Shown: piece after piece, positions 21,781-33,897 of the stretch
Numbering within the stretch: position 1 is the first letter of the stretch
Layout of the letters: each line of letters starts with the position of its first letter
Source of the DNA: Cricetomys ansorgei
Taxonomy: Eukaryota; Chordata; Mammalia; Rodentia; Nesomyidae
Length of the DNA: 64,000 nt
NCBI GenBank assembly: GCA_026225945.1
Contig: JAMJFZ010003656.1
Location: forward strand, 620,001 to 684,000
Direction of reading: 5' to 3'
The notes under the pieces: generated by a model
Databases searched by the model: none
What the model was told of the DNA's origin: nothing
Seen by the model: the letters and a program-made list of their open reading frames with translations, nothing else
Program-made: the position numbers and the translations under genes

Positions 21781-23360
21781 CTGTGCATTTGCACATGCCA
21801 CCGATCCGTGCTGTGCGGCACCATCTGAAATGATTGAAACACCTCGGGTCAGATTCAACACATACCTCATACGTTATGTTATGAATTACAGCTGTTACTG
21901 TACACACAGAGTTCCCTGCTCTTCCGGAAACATAGCAAATTAATTATAGGAAACACAGACATTTCTTTCTCCTACCATCATTATTCAGCATTTACGTAAC
22001 AAACGTCTTGGATTGTGCTACAATGCTTGATTTTTAGAGATGGATGTCTGAGTTGCTGACTGGGGTTACGTTTTTAAAAGTGGACAAATGAATTTGGAAT
22101 TGGGGTTAGGACAGAACTTCCAACATTTTCTGAAACAGTTCTCAGCATACTTCTGTAATGCCATTTTATACTACATACTTTTATGAAGTTGCTTCTCAGC
22201 ATTGATCATAAATCCAAAATGTCAGTCAACTCTGAGAAATGCTAAAAATGTTCCAAGCCCTGCAGATCAAGATTTAATTCTATATGTAAAAATCAACAAG
22301 TACTTCCATCTTATTGCATGCGATTTTTTTGCTTTCATCTTTAATAGATAGAGCTGCTTAACAGCCTGGTGACCTTTGCACTATCTGCGTGATGGAGACT
22401 ACACCAGATCCTCCCCATGCCCTAAGGATAACACCTGCATTCTATGTATAGACCCTTTCTTTATGGGAGAAGTGACTCGTACTTTGAAGAGAGTTTCAAT
22501 GTAATTATGCTTTAAGCTTGATTGTGTATACAAAAGGACACCTTTCTCCAAATTGCACTGTGCTTAGATGTGCCTAAAATAAACTGCCCAGTGTCAGACT
22601 CAAAGTTTGAACCAACACTGGCTACGGAGTCATGTTGAACCGGACTTCCTTCTTTCCTCACTCGGACCAACACTCTGCAGGCCATCATGTTTGCAGAGAG
22701 CCTCCCTCCCCCAGTTTTGCAGCTCCTAAATTATGTTCCTACTTGGTCCTACCATGCTCTTTGTCACATGGGCTGTATTGAAGCAAATCATGTGATGCAG
22801 AACATCCTTCCACCCTCTGAGAGGTTGTACCAGTCCGATATTTCCCTTTTGAGCAGATTTCTCCGGACCCCCTACCACCACCCTGTTGTCTACCCATGAT
22901 GGGGCTGTCTCTTATGTCTACTTGAAGCTTTCCCTTTTAGTGGATCTTCTCTCCGGGTTTTGAAGGGAAGTTCTCTTTCCCTTTAAAGCCCCTCTCATTG
23001 TGGCTCTGATACAATGTAACATCCCTTTTTAATGCTCTCTCTCACTTTACGACACAATCATGGTCTCATGGGCCTTTTTCCTGACAAGGCTCATTCCTGA
23101 AGTGTACTTGTGTGTCAGCTCCTTTCTGTAACCCACACATCTGCAGCCCTATTCTCTAGCTTATACCAAAGGTTGTTTTATAATAAATTTCTTTACGACT
23201 CACTTTCAGTAACTGTTGGACTTCCATGCCTTTACACCCAGGGTCACATAAAAAGTTTCGGGCAAAAGGCGATCAGGAGTGAACAAGTGTTAAGTGTCCA
23301 TGTGCCCAGACCCCTTGTTCACTCACCTTGTCTGTCCTTGACAACCACCATGGTCTCAGG
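21781..23360. other. Unassigned sequence, possible old LTR
   Basis: No gene. From about 22590 to 23290 the text could be an LTR: an AATAAA-type signal lies near 23182 and the sequence then reaches 'aaaagtttcgggcaaaagg', but no boundaries or target duplication were found. Confidence 0.4.
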
Positions 23361-23441
23361 CCCTCTTCTATTGCTGTGAAGAGACACCAGGAAAGCGTTT
23401 AATTGGGGGCTTCCTTAAGATTCAGAGGCTTAATCCATTAC
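23361..23441 (-). mobile_element. LTR-like repeat (family B), left part
   Basis: 'ttctattgctgtgaagagac' to 'gattcagaggcttaatccat'. The element resumes at 23952 after a nested LTR. Related copies lie at 30078-30386 and 42426-42788. Confidence 0.8.
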
Positions 23442-23951
23442 TGTTAGGGGCAGACAGAAGGAGACCCCCGAGAAATCACCAGGACTCGAGATGGATGCAA
23501 AAGCAGGAGGTTTATTTCCAACGCGTTGGGGTCCGCTCCCACAGATGCCTCAAGCGAGGCAGGTGGGAGTGACAAATTAGCACATTCTGAATATGATTTA
23601 TATATGTTTTTCAAAGACAGCATAGCAACAGATTATCAGGCATGAGTCTATAGTGATGTGAGTGTTAACCTTTAAACTGATTGGTGCTGGCATATAGCAA
23701 GGTCGCAGGCACTAGAAAATGTAAACTTTAGGGTGTTAGTCAATGTGGGTGGGGGAGATCCTTAGCCCAAGGCCATTAGTCAGAGGTCTATATCTTGCTT
23801 GCCTTAGAAATTGTTTTTCTTACAGAAGTTGTTTCTCTTACTTCAATTTTGGGAACTGTTCTGAGTCACATTGCCCCTGACTTGGGCCTACACGATTTTG
23901 GTGCTCTTAGAAGCCTGCCTAAAGTTTGGCTGCTTTGGTCTTGTCCTTTCA
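23442..23951 (-). mobile_element. Solo LTR, gammaretrovirus-like, nested
   Basis: A 510-bp element with TG...CA ends (tgttaggggc ... tcctttca) interrupts the family B repeat. It is flanked by the imperfect 4-bp repeat ttac/tcac, which fits class I ERV integration. On the minus strand an AATAAA (complement near 23510-23516) is followed by a GCATCC-containing R-U5-like segment ending 'cccctaaca', so the LTR points to minus. No internal proviral genes remain, as expected after LTR-LTR recombination. Confidence 0.8.
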
Positions 23952-24267
23952 TCACATCATGGTGGGGAGCATGGTGGCATGCAGGCAGACATGGCCCTGA
24001 GTTGAGAGCTTTATATTTTGATCCTCAGAAAGGGAAAGCAGAGAGGGAAAGGGTAGAGGGAATGTGAGAGGGAGGAGGAGGAGGAAAGGGGAGTGGGGCA
24101 TTGGTCCTGGCATGGACTTTAGAAACTTCAAAGCCCATCCCCTGTGAAACACTTCTTCCAACAGGGCCACACCCCCTAATCCTTCTAATCCTTTCAAGTA
24201 GTGCCACACCCTGGTGACTAAGCAGTCAAGTGTATGAGCCTATGGGGGCCATTCTTATGCAAACAAC
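23952..24267 (-). mobile_element. LTR-like repeat (family B), right part
   Basis: Continues the element broken at 23441: 'catcatggtggggagcatgg' through 'caacagggccacacccccta' to 'gcctatgggggccattctta'. A G/A-rich expansion lies at 24020-24095. Confidence 0.8.
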
Positions 24268-25556
24268 CCCAACCATGAATTCATGGCTGCTCCCTGCCAG
24301 CACTCTTGGCACTTTGACACTCTCTCTAATCCAGTGACACGAGGAACCTCTCTACCTACTAATAAGGTCAAGTCACGCCTGAACATTCTACAGGAGCTCC
24401 CTGCTACACTTAGAACAGAGCCTCACCTCCTTGACAAGCCATGTCTGTCCCTGTCTACCCCTAAATGCCTCATCTACAGCATATCCATCCTGTGGCTGCA
24501 CCCCAGTCCCAATTCTAAGCCGTGCACCTGTTGTTGTTGCTGCTGCCGCTGCTGCTGATTTTTAATCCTTTATGTTGTCCACATTTCTCTCTGGTTTCTA
24601 TGGCCTTCCAGATGACATTCCCTTTGGTTGTCATGCACCTCTTCCCTTCTCCTGCCTCACTCTCAATTACCCTCCCAGCTCTCCTTCGCTAGGCTAAGTA
24701 AAGCAATTCCCACTTATATAGAGTGTAGCTGTATATAAAGGCAAACTCAAAGTTTTCATATTTTCACAAAGGGGTAAGTGATGGTGGTGGTTTGTTAAAA
24801 TTCCCCAGATGGACTGTGTAGTTGGAGTAGAATCTGAGAGCAAGGGCCTCCGAGAAATGCTTACAGGAAGGCAGAATACACAGAGGTAACTGTGGAAGGT
24901 GAAAAGCTAATTTTCCTGAATCAGCCATTATTTCACGTCTATTTGGCAAAGCATGAAATTATTGTTTTATACTGTAAAAATAAATATCAACATAAATAAT
25001 AGCACTTAAGGAAAATAAAGACATCCACTTAAAGAACTTTCAGGGAAGGTGTAGGATACACATAGCATGGACCTTCCCTTCCTTTTTTATGGACCTGTTT
25101 TTAGAGTGAGTTCCAGCCCTAATTTTTTCCTTTTACCATGGTGGGATCCAGGCTGAAGTCATACCTAACAGGGAAGAGGAGCAGCAGATAGAATCTGTCA
25201 TCTCAAAGCATCCTTGAGAAGAATAACAGGAGTGGTCCTCATCGCTAACTGCATTCGGTGAAGTAATTCTTCACTGCAAGATTAGTGACACCGACACATT
25301 GTACTTACTCACTTGTAATCTTTTTGCTGGGGGACCGGCCATTATGGGTCTTCTGGGAGCCAAGGTCATCCAAGTTCACAGTCAGGGAGCCTGGAAGGAA
25401 CTCTGCAGTGCTTTCATGCGACTCCTCAGTTGCCCCCAATAGGTGCCACCGACAGTGAGAGGGAACTCAGTCAGTTCCTACACACCCTGAGGAAGATCAA
25501 TCCCAAAGCTGGTTCTCCGTCTTTCAAGTGAGCTGGCGCCCCACCCCTCACACCAT
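24268..25556. other. Mostly unique sequence with a short CTG/TTG run
   Basis: No gene recognised. A short run of TTG and CTG triplets lies at 24528-24557 with one CCG interruption. The rest shows no repeats that I know. Confidence 0.5.
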
Positions 25557-26110
25557 GTTGTGCTGGATGGTTTGTGTCAACTTGACACAAGCTGGAGTCA
25601 TTTGTAAGAAGGAGCCTCGCTTGAAAAATAAAGCCTCCACCACATTGGTCTGTGAGAAAGCCTGAGGTGCATTTTCTTCACAGATGATTGACATGGTAGT
25701 GTCCGGCTCACTGTGGGTGGTGCCACCCAGGTCTGGTGGTCCTGGGTGGTAGAAGAAAGTGGGCCTAGCATGCCAGTTAGCAGCACTCCGTGGTCTCTGC
25801 ATCAGTTCCTGCCTCCAGTTTCTTGTCTGGAGTTGCTGCCCTAACTTCCCTGGATGATGGACTACATGTTGTAACATTAAATAAACATTTTCATCCCCAA
25901 ATTGATTTTACTCGTGGTCTTTCAGCACAGCAATGGAAACTAACTAAAGCAGAAACCATGTATTTCAGGAAGCATTGGGATTGACTTTGGAACTTTGGTC
26001 TACAGAAGCCGTTGGGTGCTTGGAACTTAATGAGCTGTTGTGGGAATATAGGAGGTAATGCTGAGAGCAGTGCAGAGGATGGAGGCTTACCTTAAAAACT
26101 TTCAGAGGGA
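25557..26110 (+). mobile_element. LTR-like repeat (family A), long copy
   Basis: Reads 'gtgtcaacttgacacaagct' at the left, then a block near 'tgacatggtagtgtcc' and 'cctgcctccagtttcttgtc', and continues past the usual end ('gaaactaactaaagc') into about 160 bp more ('gctgagagcagtgcagagga'). Shorter copies, in reverse, lie at 43872-44266 and 59226-59612. The name in RepeatMasker is not certain to me. Confidence 0.7.
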
Positions 26111-26115
26111 AGACT

Positions 26116-26335
26116 GTTGCAGAAGAACCAGGTCCAGTTCCCAGCACCTACATGGTGATTCACACTCATCTGTGTCTCCAATTCTGCCGAATGTGTTGTC
26201 CTCTTCTGATCTCTCTGGACACTACATGCATGTGGTATACGTACGTACTTTAGACATGCATATATAATACATTAGACATACCTACAAACAAAATGGTCAT
26301 ACACATAAAATAAAAAATAATTTTTAAAAAGGGTA
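26116..26335 (+). mobile_element. B2 SINE, 5' truncated
   Basis: Lacks the tRNA-like head. 'gttcccagcacctacatggt' to 'catacacataaaataaaaaa' matches the B2 body and tail. Confidence 0.75.
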
Positions 26336-27047
26336 CAAATTCCTGTAGTAAAAGTCAGCTAATCTCATGTAGTCTGTAGGGCTCAGACCTGACCTCACAC
26401 AAGAACTGCACCTATTTGGTCACCAAATGTCCATGTGCCCAGGGGCCAGTGCACATAGTCAGCCCCTCAATATGGGTTCAATTGGAAGGCTGGTGAGTGA
26501 AATCAGGCTGGCTAATTGAGCATGTGATTCTTAGGATACAATGCAGATGCCTCCAGGAACAAGCAGGAGCGCAGATCCTCACTTGATTGAAGTACTAGCT
26601 CATTGCCCAAGCCCTCCAATTTGCTGACTACTCTTTCCATCTGTCTCTCTTTTGTCTGGCCCTTGCAGCCCGGCACAGACCCGATGGCAGCATCTGTGAC
26701 CCTCACTTGTCCTATTCTGTCAGACTGACCAAGCTGAAGTATCTCCACCAGACAGCACCCTGGGCACCTCCCCCTTCCCTTCAGCTCTACTGGCTGCCAT
26801 GGTATCCTCCACATGCCTGGTGGGCTCTGCTTCACGATCTCCTTCCCAGATGTTTCCTTTGTCAGGAAAGCCTCATACCCAGATATTTGTTTGGCTTACT
26901 CCTCCTTCACATTGATGTCAGAAAATCATTCTTTCTGTGCTCCTTATTCTTGTCACTCTGCTTCCTATTCCAATCTACAGCCCACCTACTTCCTGCCTTA
27001 GCTTCCCATCCCGTTGCCACAATTGGTGCAGCTTTTTTCTTTCTTTC
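26336..27047. other. Unassigned sequence
   Basis: No gene or clear repeat. A 144-codon plus frame (26707-27141) runs into the B3 at 27048 and is Leu/Phe/Ser/Pro-rich from composition, so it is not called. Confidence 0.5.
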
Positions 27048-27232
27048 TCTTCAAATTAAATTTTTTATTTATTTTGAGTGTGTGTCTGTATGCATGTGGG
27101 TGCTCACACATATGCCCCACGATGCTCATGGAGATCAGTAGGCAACTTTCTATAGTCGGTTCTCTCCTTCCACCATTTGGATCTTGAGCATCAAACTCAA
27201 GTCATCAGACTTGGCTGAGCCATCTTGCTGGC
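27048..27232 (-). mobile_element. B3 SINE
   Basis: Antisense B3: 'agtcggttctctccttccac', then 'caaactcaagtcatcagac' and 'ggctgagccatcttgctggc'. The A-tail complement (tttattt) is at the left. Confidence 0.85.
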
Positions 27233-27604
27233 CCCCTTTCCATTTTCAATTACAGCATCCCTCACTATTAACCCTACTGTGCAGCTTGCCAGACTATTAT
27301 GCTGAGAGTTTGTCACCTGCCACCTGCCACTTCCCATTCAGGGACTGAATACTCAGAGATTTTTTTTTTCCAGTTTTCTTTTTTATTAACATTTGAATTA
27401 GATTGCTGAAAAAAATCACATATTTTAAAGCATGAGCTTGTTTTCTTTTACAAGGCACATTGCTGTTTTTTTAAAGTTCAGATTTCATCTATACAGCACC
27501 AAGCAGATATTTTTAACAAGTAATAATACTTTAACAGAAAGACATAGGCATTTCTTTCTTTCTGTAGGCCCAGTGAAAGCTTTCCTGAAATCTTTTTTGC
27601 TTGT
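27233..27604. other. Unassigned AT-rich sequence
   Basis: T-rich, with a T-run at 27361-27369. No gene; possibly old repeat. Confidence 0.5.
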
Positions 27605-28130
27605 TTGTTTGTTTTTTGTCATAAGGATAACTTTTACTTTATTTTTAACTGAAAATAATTCTTAGACAATTTATTCTGATCATGGTTTTCCCCTCCCCCA
27701 AGCCCTCCCCACCCACCTCTATGCCTTCGTTCTCTCTTTAGAAAATAGCAAAAGCAAGCAAACAGAATTTTTAAAGTAACAGAGAAAGCACAAGAATTAT
27801 ACACACACCATAAAAACACAAAATTGGAAACTATAATGTACAAGCAAAAGACCAGTAAGACAAAAAAAAATGCACCAAAAAACTGAAATGAGACCAAAAA
27901 TTCTACAAAAATACCACTGAGTTCATTTTGTGTTGGCTACCTACTGCTGGGCATGGAGCCTACCCTTAAGTATGGCTAATATACTCAGTGAGACTCCATT
28001 GGAGAAAACTAATATTTCCTTTTCAAGTGAATGCCAATTGGTGGTAGCTTCTCGGTTAGTGATGGAGTCTCATGTCCACTTTCCTCTCTCATCATTGGGA
28101 CCCTGTCTGGCTTGAACCTGTACAGATTTC
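27605..28130 (-). mobile_element. L1 3' UTR (Lx-type), antisense
   Basis: Reverse complement of the text at about 40190-40520: 'gtgttggctacctactgctg' and 'cactccattggagaaaact'-type blocks in the same reversed order. The left edge is the L1 3' end. Confidence 0.75.
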
Positions 28131-28756
28131 CAGCTCAGGGATCTTTTCCCCTTTGTAGTGCTGCCTCAGTCCATCCATCTACTGCTGCCTCAGTCTCTGG
28201 CAATGACAGCTTTGGGGAACCTGTTGAGGCCACCTGGTTTTATTTTCAACCACGGGCACTTACTTTCAAGAAATGTACATTTATTTGGTGTTTTGACTTT
28301 TCTGGACCTTCACATTACTTCTCCATGTGTTAAATTGTGAACAAATTGTGGTGGTTTTTGAAATCCTTAGGAGAATGATGTTATGCACACCACTGAGCCA
28401 ATGTGGGAGGCTTTTCTGTGTTTCTGGAAAGTTGTCAGACCAGAACAACTGGAGAGGATCACAGACCCCTCATGCCTGGCCTTGGTGGTGTAATAACCAA
28501 ACAGCTCAGACTTTTCAAGATATGAGATTAAAAAAAAAATCAAAAACAGACCAGACTTCACTCTAGGATGTTGATCTCCCACAGCTCAGAAAGATCATAT
28601 TATAAGCAAAGGTTCTCAGGTACCTCAGGGACCTCCTACTATTGCTCACAAACTCCCAAATATCCCAAATGGCATATAGCAGTCAAATACCAACACAGGA
28701 AAGTACAACTCAGAGGATTCCAAACTTTTAATTAAGTAACCTTATGTGTTATTATA
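28131..28756. other. Unassigned sequence
   Basis: No gene. Short frames only. The first about 200 bp may continue the antisense L1. Confidence 0.45.
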
Positions 28757-28944
28757 GTGTGTGTGTGTGTGTGTGTGTGTGTGTTGTACACGGAGACATA
28801 CATGCTGCAGGGTGCATAAAAAAGTTCACTTTGTACAGACAGTTTTCTTTTTTCACCTTTATGTGGGTTCTGGAGATTGAATCCAGATCATAATATTTAT
28901 GCAGTTAAGTATTTTTTACCAGTTGAGCCATCTCTGCAGTCTGG
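28757..28944 (-). mobile_element. B3-like SINE with (GT)n end
   Basis: (GT)n at 28757-28784, then 'tatgtgggttctggagattg' and 'accagttgagccatctctgc', an antisense B3/B2-type SINE with a microsatellite at its tail end. Confidence 0.75.
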
Positions 28945-29284
28945 CCTCAAAACTTTAGACATGCAATACTGAATGGCTCACAAAACCTAGGGACATTAAA
29001 TTTCAAATAACTGGCCTACATATATTTTTGCAAATTCCTAATTTGTGATTCAGATACTCACCATAGCTCAAAGTTCCCATAACCTTGTCAGAAGCCTATA
29101 TAATCATAAAGCTCACACCCTTGTAAATAGGCACATGAAACAAACAAAAGGATGGGTCTCAGGGACAAGGATCTTTCCTGCAACAAATATTTCAAAGACC
29201 TAAGGGTCTGATGCACAAATTTCTAGGAAGTCCAAAGATTTTGGTTTCATGCTTTTGTTCTTGTTTTCATTCTTTTGTTTTTTG
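28945..29284. other. Unassigned sequence
   Basis: No gene and no repeat recognised. Confidence 0.5.
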
Positions 29285-29285
29285 G

Positions 29286-29452
29286 TTTTTTTTTTTTTTT
29301 TAGAGGATTCTGAGATAGGGTGTCTCTGGGTAGCCCTGACTATCCTGGAACTCACTCTGTACACCAGGCTGGCCTAGAACTCACAGAAATCTGCCTGTCT
29401 CTGTCCCTCAAGTGCTGAGATTAAAGGTGTACACCACCACCACTGTCCGGCA
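29286..29452 (-). mobile_element. B1 SINE
   Basis: T-run (A-tail complement), 'gtctctgggtagccctgac', 'ccaggctggcctagaactca', 'gctgagattaaaggtgtac'. Full-length antisense B1. Confidence 0.95.
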
Positions 29453-30077
29453 AAGTCCAAAGTTTATAATGCAAGATACAGTAGACCCTTCTGTCTCATA
29501 TTTATAACCAGGTCGTGGATGTCACATGTAAAATACAGAATCCCCCCAAGCATCAGATGCCTGTAATATCATGGGCTTAGTGGTGTTGTATCCTGCACAA
29601 AACCCCTGAAGGGGTTTTCTCATTCTGGGTACAAGCCCTCCATACCTGAAAAACCTCACATCTGAGTACCAGGCTCCCAGATACCTCCAGCCATTAACAA
29701 CCTGCATCAAGGACATCCAAATGTATCCAATATGTCTATATACAGACTATAAAAGAAGTCCAATTTGATTCCTTAGACACACACACACAAAATGAGATAT
29801 CTACCAGGTAGAAACTCACAGTGAGGAACTACAAGTCTCATGAGTAGGACATAGAGCAAGACTTAGTGAAGCAGAGGTATAGAGGTAGAAGAAGAAAAGA
29901 ATGAGAATTATGGCGAATATACTGGAAACATGCTGTCTCCACTGAGTTAGTCTCAACCTCAGGACCCTGACTCAGTCACCTGAATAACTTCCTGTTCCCC
30001 CAAAAGTTGTCTTGTGACATCCACAGGTATGTATCTACATACCCACAAAATACACACACACAATAAGTAAGTGAATG
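29453..30077. other. Unassigned sequence
   Basis: No gene. Short CA runs at 29780-29790 and 30049-30061. Nothing else is clear. Confidence 0.5.
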
Positions 30078-30386
30078 TCTTACAAAAGAAAGCACTTAAT
30101 TGGAGGGTTTCTTATAATTTTGGGTTAGTCCATGATCATCATGGTGGCAAGCAGACAGGTATGATGCTGGAGCAATAGTTAAGAGTTTACATCTGATCCA
30201 CAGACACAAGGCAAAGAGAGAGCTAACTGGAATGACATGGGCTTTTGAAATCCCAAAGCCCACCCCTAGCCCACTCCTCCAACAAGGCCACACCTCCTAA
30301 TCCTTCCCAAACAGTTCCACCAAATAGGGGCCAAGCATTCAAGCACATGAGCCTATGGAGGCCATTCTCATTTGAACCACCATAGA
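30078..30386 (-). mobile_element. LTR-like repeat (family B)
   Basis: 'tccatgatcatcatggtggc', 'caacaaggccacacctccta' and 'gagcctatggaggccattct' match the split copy at 23361-24267. The first roughly 60 bp of the family appears deleted. Confidence 0.8.
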
Positions 30387-30469
30387 GGGCTAAATTACTA
30401 TCAAAATAGACTTTGAAATGATAGTTAATTTAAGTGGTAATGATGATCCATTCATCAAGAACAGAGTTA

Positions 30470-30612
30470 TAAGCTGGCATGTTGGCACACGCCTTTAATT
30501 CCAGTACTCAGAAGGCAGAGGCACACAAATCTCTGTGAGCTTGAGGTGATCTACAAAGTGAGTTCCAGGACAGCCAGGGTTATACAGAGAAAATCTGTTT
30601 CCAAAAAAAATT
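30470..30612 (+). mobile_element. B1 SINE
   Basis: 'gctggcatgttggcacacgc' through 'gtgagttccaggacagccag' to an A-run, followed by a (TTA)n-like tail up to about 30665. Has a small internal deletion. Confidence 0.92.
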
Positions 30613-30689
30613 ATTATTATTTATATTTTTATATTATTCATATTATTATTTATTTATAGAAATATTATTTATAGAAAAATGAATCCAAC

Positions 30690-30950
30690 TGGCCATAATT
30701 GTATTAAGTGAATTAAATCAGTCTCAGAAAGATAAATATTGTGTTCTTTTACTCATTTGTGGTTTGTAGATTTTATATAAATATGTAAAATCATGTATAC
30801 ATATGTGGCATGAAAATAGCAGGCAGTGGAGAGGCATGAGGAAAGGAAGAACAGGAGTCTAAGGGGAGGAGTATGATCAACACAAAATATATACTTGTAT
30901 GCATACTTTCAAATAAATTAATTTGAATGAAATATAAAAACAATATGAAG
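30690..30950 (+). mobile_element. L1 3' end fragment
   Basis: 'gtctcagaaagataaatat' followed by a G/A-rich 3' UTR block and an A-rich end near 30935. First of the plus-strand L1 3' ends in this cluster. Confidence 0.6.
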
Positions 30951-31439
30951 AGAAATGAATATATGTGCATCTTCTAAATACAAGAGCTAAAAACTGATAG
31001 AACAGAAGGGAGGGATAAACAATTCCACGGTTATATATTTCAAAACACCAACATTCTAATACAAGTAGACAAAAAACAATCAGGAACTATATAAAAGACT
31101 TGGCACTGTGAACAGGAAATATGTGACTCTGTAAAATAAAGAGAACTAAATGTGCTGATAACTAATATGGTACATGACACCTATGGGGAAAGTCATTTAT
31201 ATTTCTATATCCCAGCCACAGACCATTAAAATTTAAATAAAAACCGGTCTCATTTACTATAGCATCAAAGCCATATAATATGTAGTGGTGGCTAATTTAG
31301 CTCAACAAAATATATGTAAAATTCGTACATAAAATCTTGTAAACCTTAAGTAAAGGAAACTGCCACAATCTTAAATGAATACACAGATACCTAGATATAG
31401 TACAAAAACATAAACAGCCAAAACAAATGTGTCTCCTCC
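30951..31439 (+). mobile_element. Old L1 fragment
   Basis: A-rich text resembling degraded ORF2, for example the region 31230-31340. Too diverged for boundaries. Confidence 0.4.
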
Positions 31440-32480
31440 AGAAGCCAACCAACCTATTCCAATGGGCTCTAAGAGCAGCAACTTAGCTGAAACACAAGCC
31501 AAAAAATATCAATTATGAATATATTCTAAGACCCTAAAGACAATCTGAATAAATGCCTTAATGAAGACAGAGAAAGCAAAAACAGTTGAATGAAATAAAG
31601 AAAACATAGCAAGACATGAAAGTAGAATTTAACAAATAAATAAAACACTAAAGAAAACCCCAACTAAAAGATAAATTCAGAATGTCAAACAAAAATACTT
31701 CAGAGGTAAGCCTCAACAACAAAGTACAAGACACAGAAGAGAGAATTCCATGTCTTGAAGACAAGGTAAAAGAAATGGGTAGGAAAGACAAAGAAAATGT
31801 TAAATTAAAAAAATCCAGGAGCAAGACATCCAGGAAATCTGGGACACTATGAAAATACCAAACTTACAAATATGGATAGAGGAAGGAGAAGAAATACAGG
31901 TTGAAAGCACAAAAAATATTTTCAACAAAATCATAAAAGAAAATTTTCCTAACGAAGGAGATGCCTATCAAGGTACAAGAAACATACTCGGAACATCAAA
32001 TAGAGAGGACCAAAAACGAAGTCCCCTCTGCACTAAACAATCAAAACACTAACAAAACAAAGAATGTTAAAAGCAGCAAAGAATGTTAAAAGAAAAATAC
32101 GAAGTAACATATAAAAGCAAGCCCATTAGATTAACACCTGATTTTTCAATTGAAACTCTGAAAGTCAGAAGGCCCTGGACAGATGTTCTATGACAGTGGC
32201 TGTCAACCTTCTTAATGCTGAGACTCTTTAATATACAGTTCTTCATGTTGTGGTGATCCTGAACCGTAAAATTAATTTCACTGCTACTTTATAACTATAA
32301 TTTTGCTATTGTTATGAATCATAATATAAATATCTGATATACAGTTGGTTTTAGGCAACCCCTGTGGAAGAGTCATCTGACCCTCCCCTCAAGGAGTCAC
32401 AACCCACAGATTGAGAACTGATGTTCTATAAGATCTGAGAGATCAAAGATACAAGACCAGACTATTGTACCCAAAAAAAC
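31440..32480 (+). pseudogene. L1 ORF1 remnant
   Basis: Decayed ORF1 (RNA-binding nucleic acid chaperone of L1). The run of coiled-coil-like A-rich codons at 31550-31840 leads into a readable segment (31849-32052, 67 codons) matching the central ORF1 region, with 'acaaaatcataaaagaaaa' as landmark. C-terminal text follows at 32100-32190 and resumes after the hAT insertion at 32421. Stops and frameshifts throughout. Confidence 0.72.
32194..32420 (+). mobile_element. hAT-type DNA element (URR1-like) in L1 ORF1
   Basis: 'cagtggctgtcaaccttctt' to 'acagattgagaactg'. A 9-bp direct repeat, 'atgttctat', lies at 32183-32191 and 32421-32429. Two bases (ga) separate the left copy from the terminus. L1 homology continues on both sides, so the order of insertion is clear. 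Confidence 0.93.
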
Positions 32481-32669
32481 TATTCGTCACAATTAACAGA
32501 GAAAGAAAAACATCCCGCAGACACCAGGACATCACACAGACACCTAGACATACCTTATAGGCACCCAGACATGGTGTCATTTTTTTAACAGCTGAGTAAT
32601 ATTCCACTGAACTGGAGGCTGGATATCCCAGAGACCTAGACTAGAACCAAATAGGACTGGCAAATAGAT

Positions 32670-32722
<53 letters not shown>

Positions 32723-33358
32723 AATGAAATGACTCCTAATGGTATTCTGTTATTCTTCTAGCCCAATCATCACCAGATAGGCTTCCTCTGGCAGAAGATG
32801 GGAGCAGATGGCAGAGACCCACAGCCAAACATTAGGAAGAGAGAGAGCTCAAAATTGATATCTCCATTGGGCCCCTCCCCTCAGAGCTCAGGGAAGGGAA
32901 GAGGGAGAGGAAGGACTGTAGGAGGCAGAGAGGTCAAGGACATCAGGAGAACATGGCACACAGAATCAACAAAACAGGGCCAGTAGGGGCTCACAGAGAC
33001 TGAGGTAGCAATCACATGGGTCTGCACTAGGTCCTCTACATATATGTTATAGTTGTTAGCTTGGTGTTTTTGTGGGACTCCTAGCAGTGTGAGTGGGGGT
33101 GTCTCTGACTCTTTAGCCAGCTCTTAGGACCAGTTTTTTACTGGGTTTCCTCACACTGCCTTGATAAGAGGGTTTGTATCTAGTCTTATTGTACCTTGTT
33201 ATGCCATATTTGGTTAATGTCCCTAGGAGGCCTGGTCTTTTCTAAAGGGAAGCAGAGGACGAGTGGATCTGGGAGAGATTGGAAGTGGGAGTGGGATTGT
33301 AAGGAGGGGAAATTTTGGTTGGGATATATTGTATTAGAGAAAATTTTTAAAAGAAAAA
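32481..33358 (+). mobile_element. L1 3' region and 3' UTR
   Basis: Includes 'ctgggagagattggaagtgg' and 'gttgggatatattgtattag', the G-rich block and terminal text of a rodent L1 3' end, followed by an A-rich tail at 33340-33365. A (GATA)n lies inside. Confidence 0.7.
32670..32722. repeat. (GATA)n microsatellite
   Basis: About 13 uninterrupted ATAG units within L1-derived sequence. Probably polymorphic. Confidence 0.97.
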
Positions 33359-33365
33359 GAAAAAC

Positions 33366-33837
33366 CCATGACACAAAAGCAAAACAATAGAGATAAACAC
33401 TGCTCCTTCATAACACTCAAAATTAATGGTCTCAATTCTCCAATAAAAAGACACAGACTAACAAAATGGATGTGAAAATACACCTCAACATCAAGGATAG
33501 ACATTACCTTAGGGTAAAGGGTTGGGAAAAGATATTCTAAACATTCTAAGAAGCAAGCTGGTATATTCATCTTAATATGTAACAAAATTTACTTCAAACC
33601 AAAACTGATCAGATGAGATAGGGAAGAACACTACATACATATCAAGGAAAAATCCACCAAGAGGATATAGCAATTCTTAACATCTATGCACCAAAGTTTG
33701 TAAAAGAAACACCACTACAGCTTAAATCATATATTGAACCTCACACACTGATAGTGGGAGACTTCAATACCCAACTCTTGGGTATTAAATGTCTCTGAAC
33801 TAAAGAGGCATTTTCATAGCTGCAAACCTACTAGACC
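33366..33837 (+). pseudogene. L1 ORF2 remnant, endonuclease part
   Basis: Sense L1 with the inter-ORF/ORF2 start and endonuclease segment, e.g. 'caattcttaacatctatgca' and 'gtgggagacttcaatacc'. It stops abruptly near 33837, where a family D LTR piece starts. Confidence 0.75.
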
Positions 33838-33897
33838 TCAGCAAAGGGAACCACTATCATGGCAAGCACCACCCTGGACATTGGAACCCTGAACCTC
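33838..33897. mobile_element. LTR-like repeat (family D) fragment at an L1 junction
   Basis: About 60 bp ('gaaccactatcatggcaagc') match 21185-21245. It lies between the endonuclease and RT parts of one L1, where the intervening ORF2 sequence is missing. Confidence 0.7.

Noticed and set aside
24528..24557. Disease-type CTG expansion
   Set aside because: Only about ten triplets of mixed TTG, CTG and CCG composition, with no gene context.
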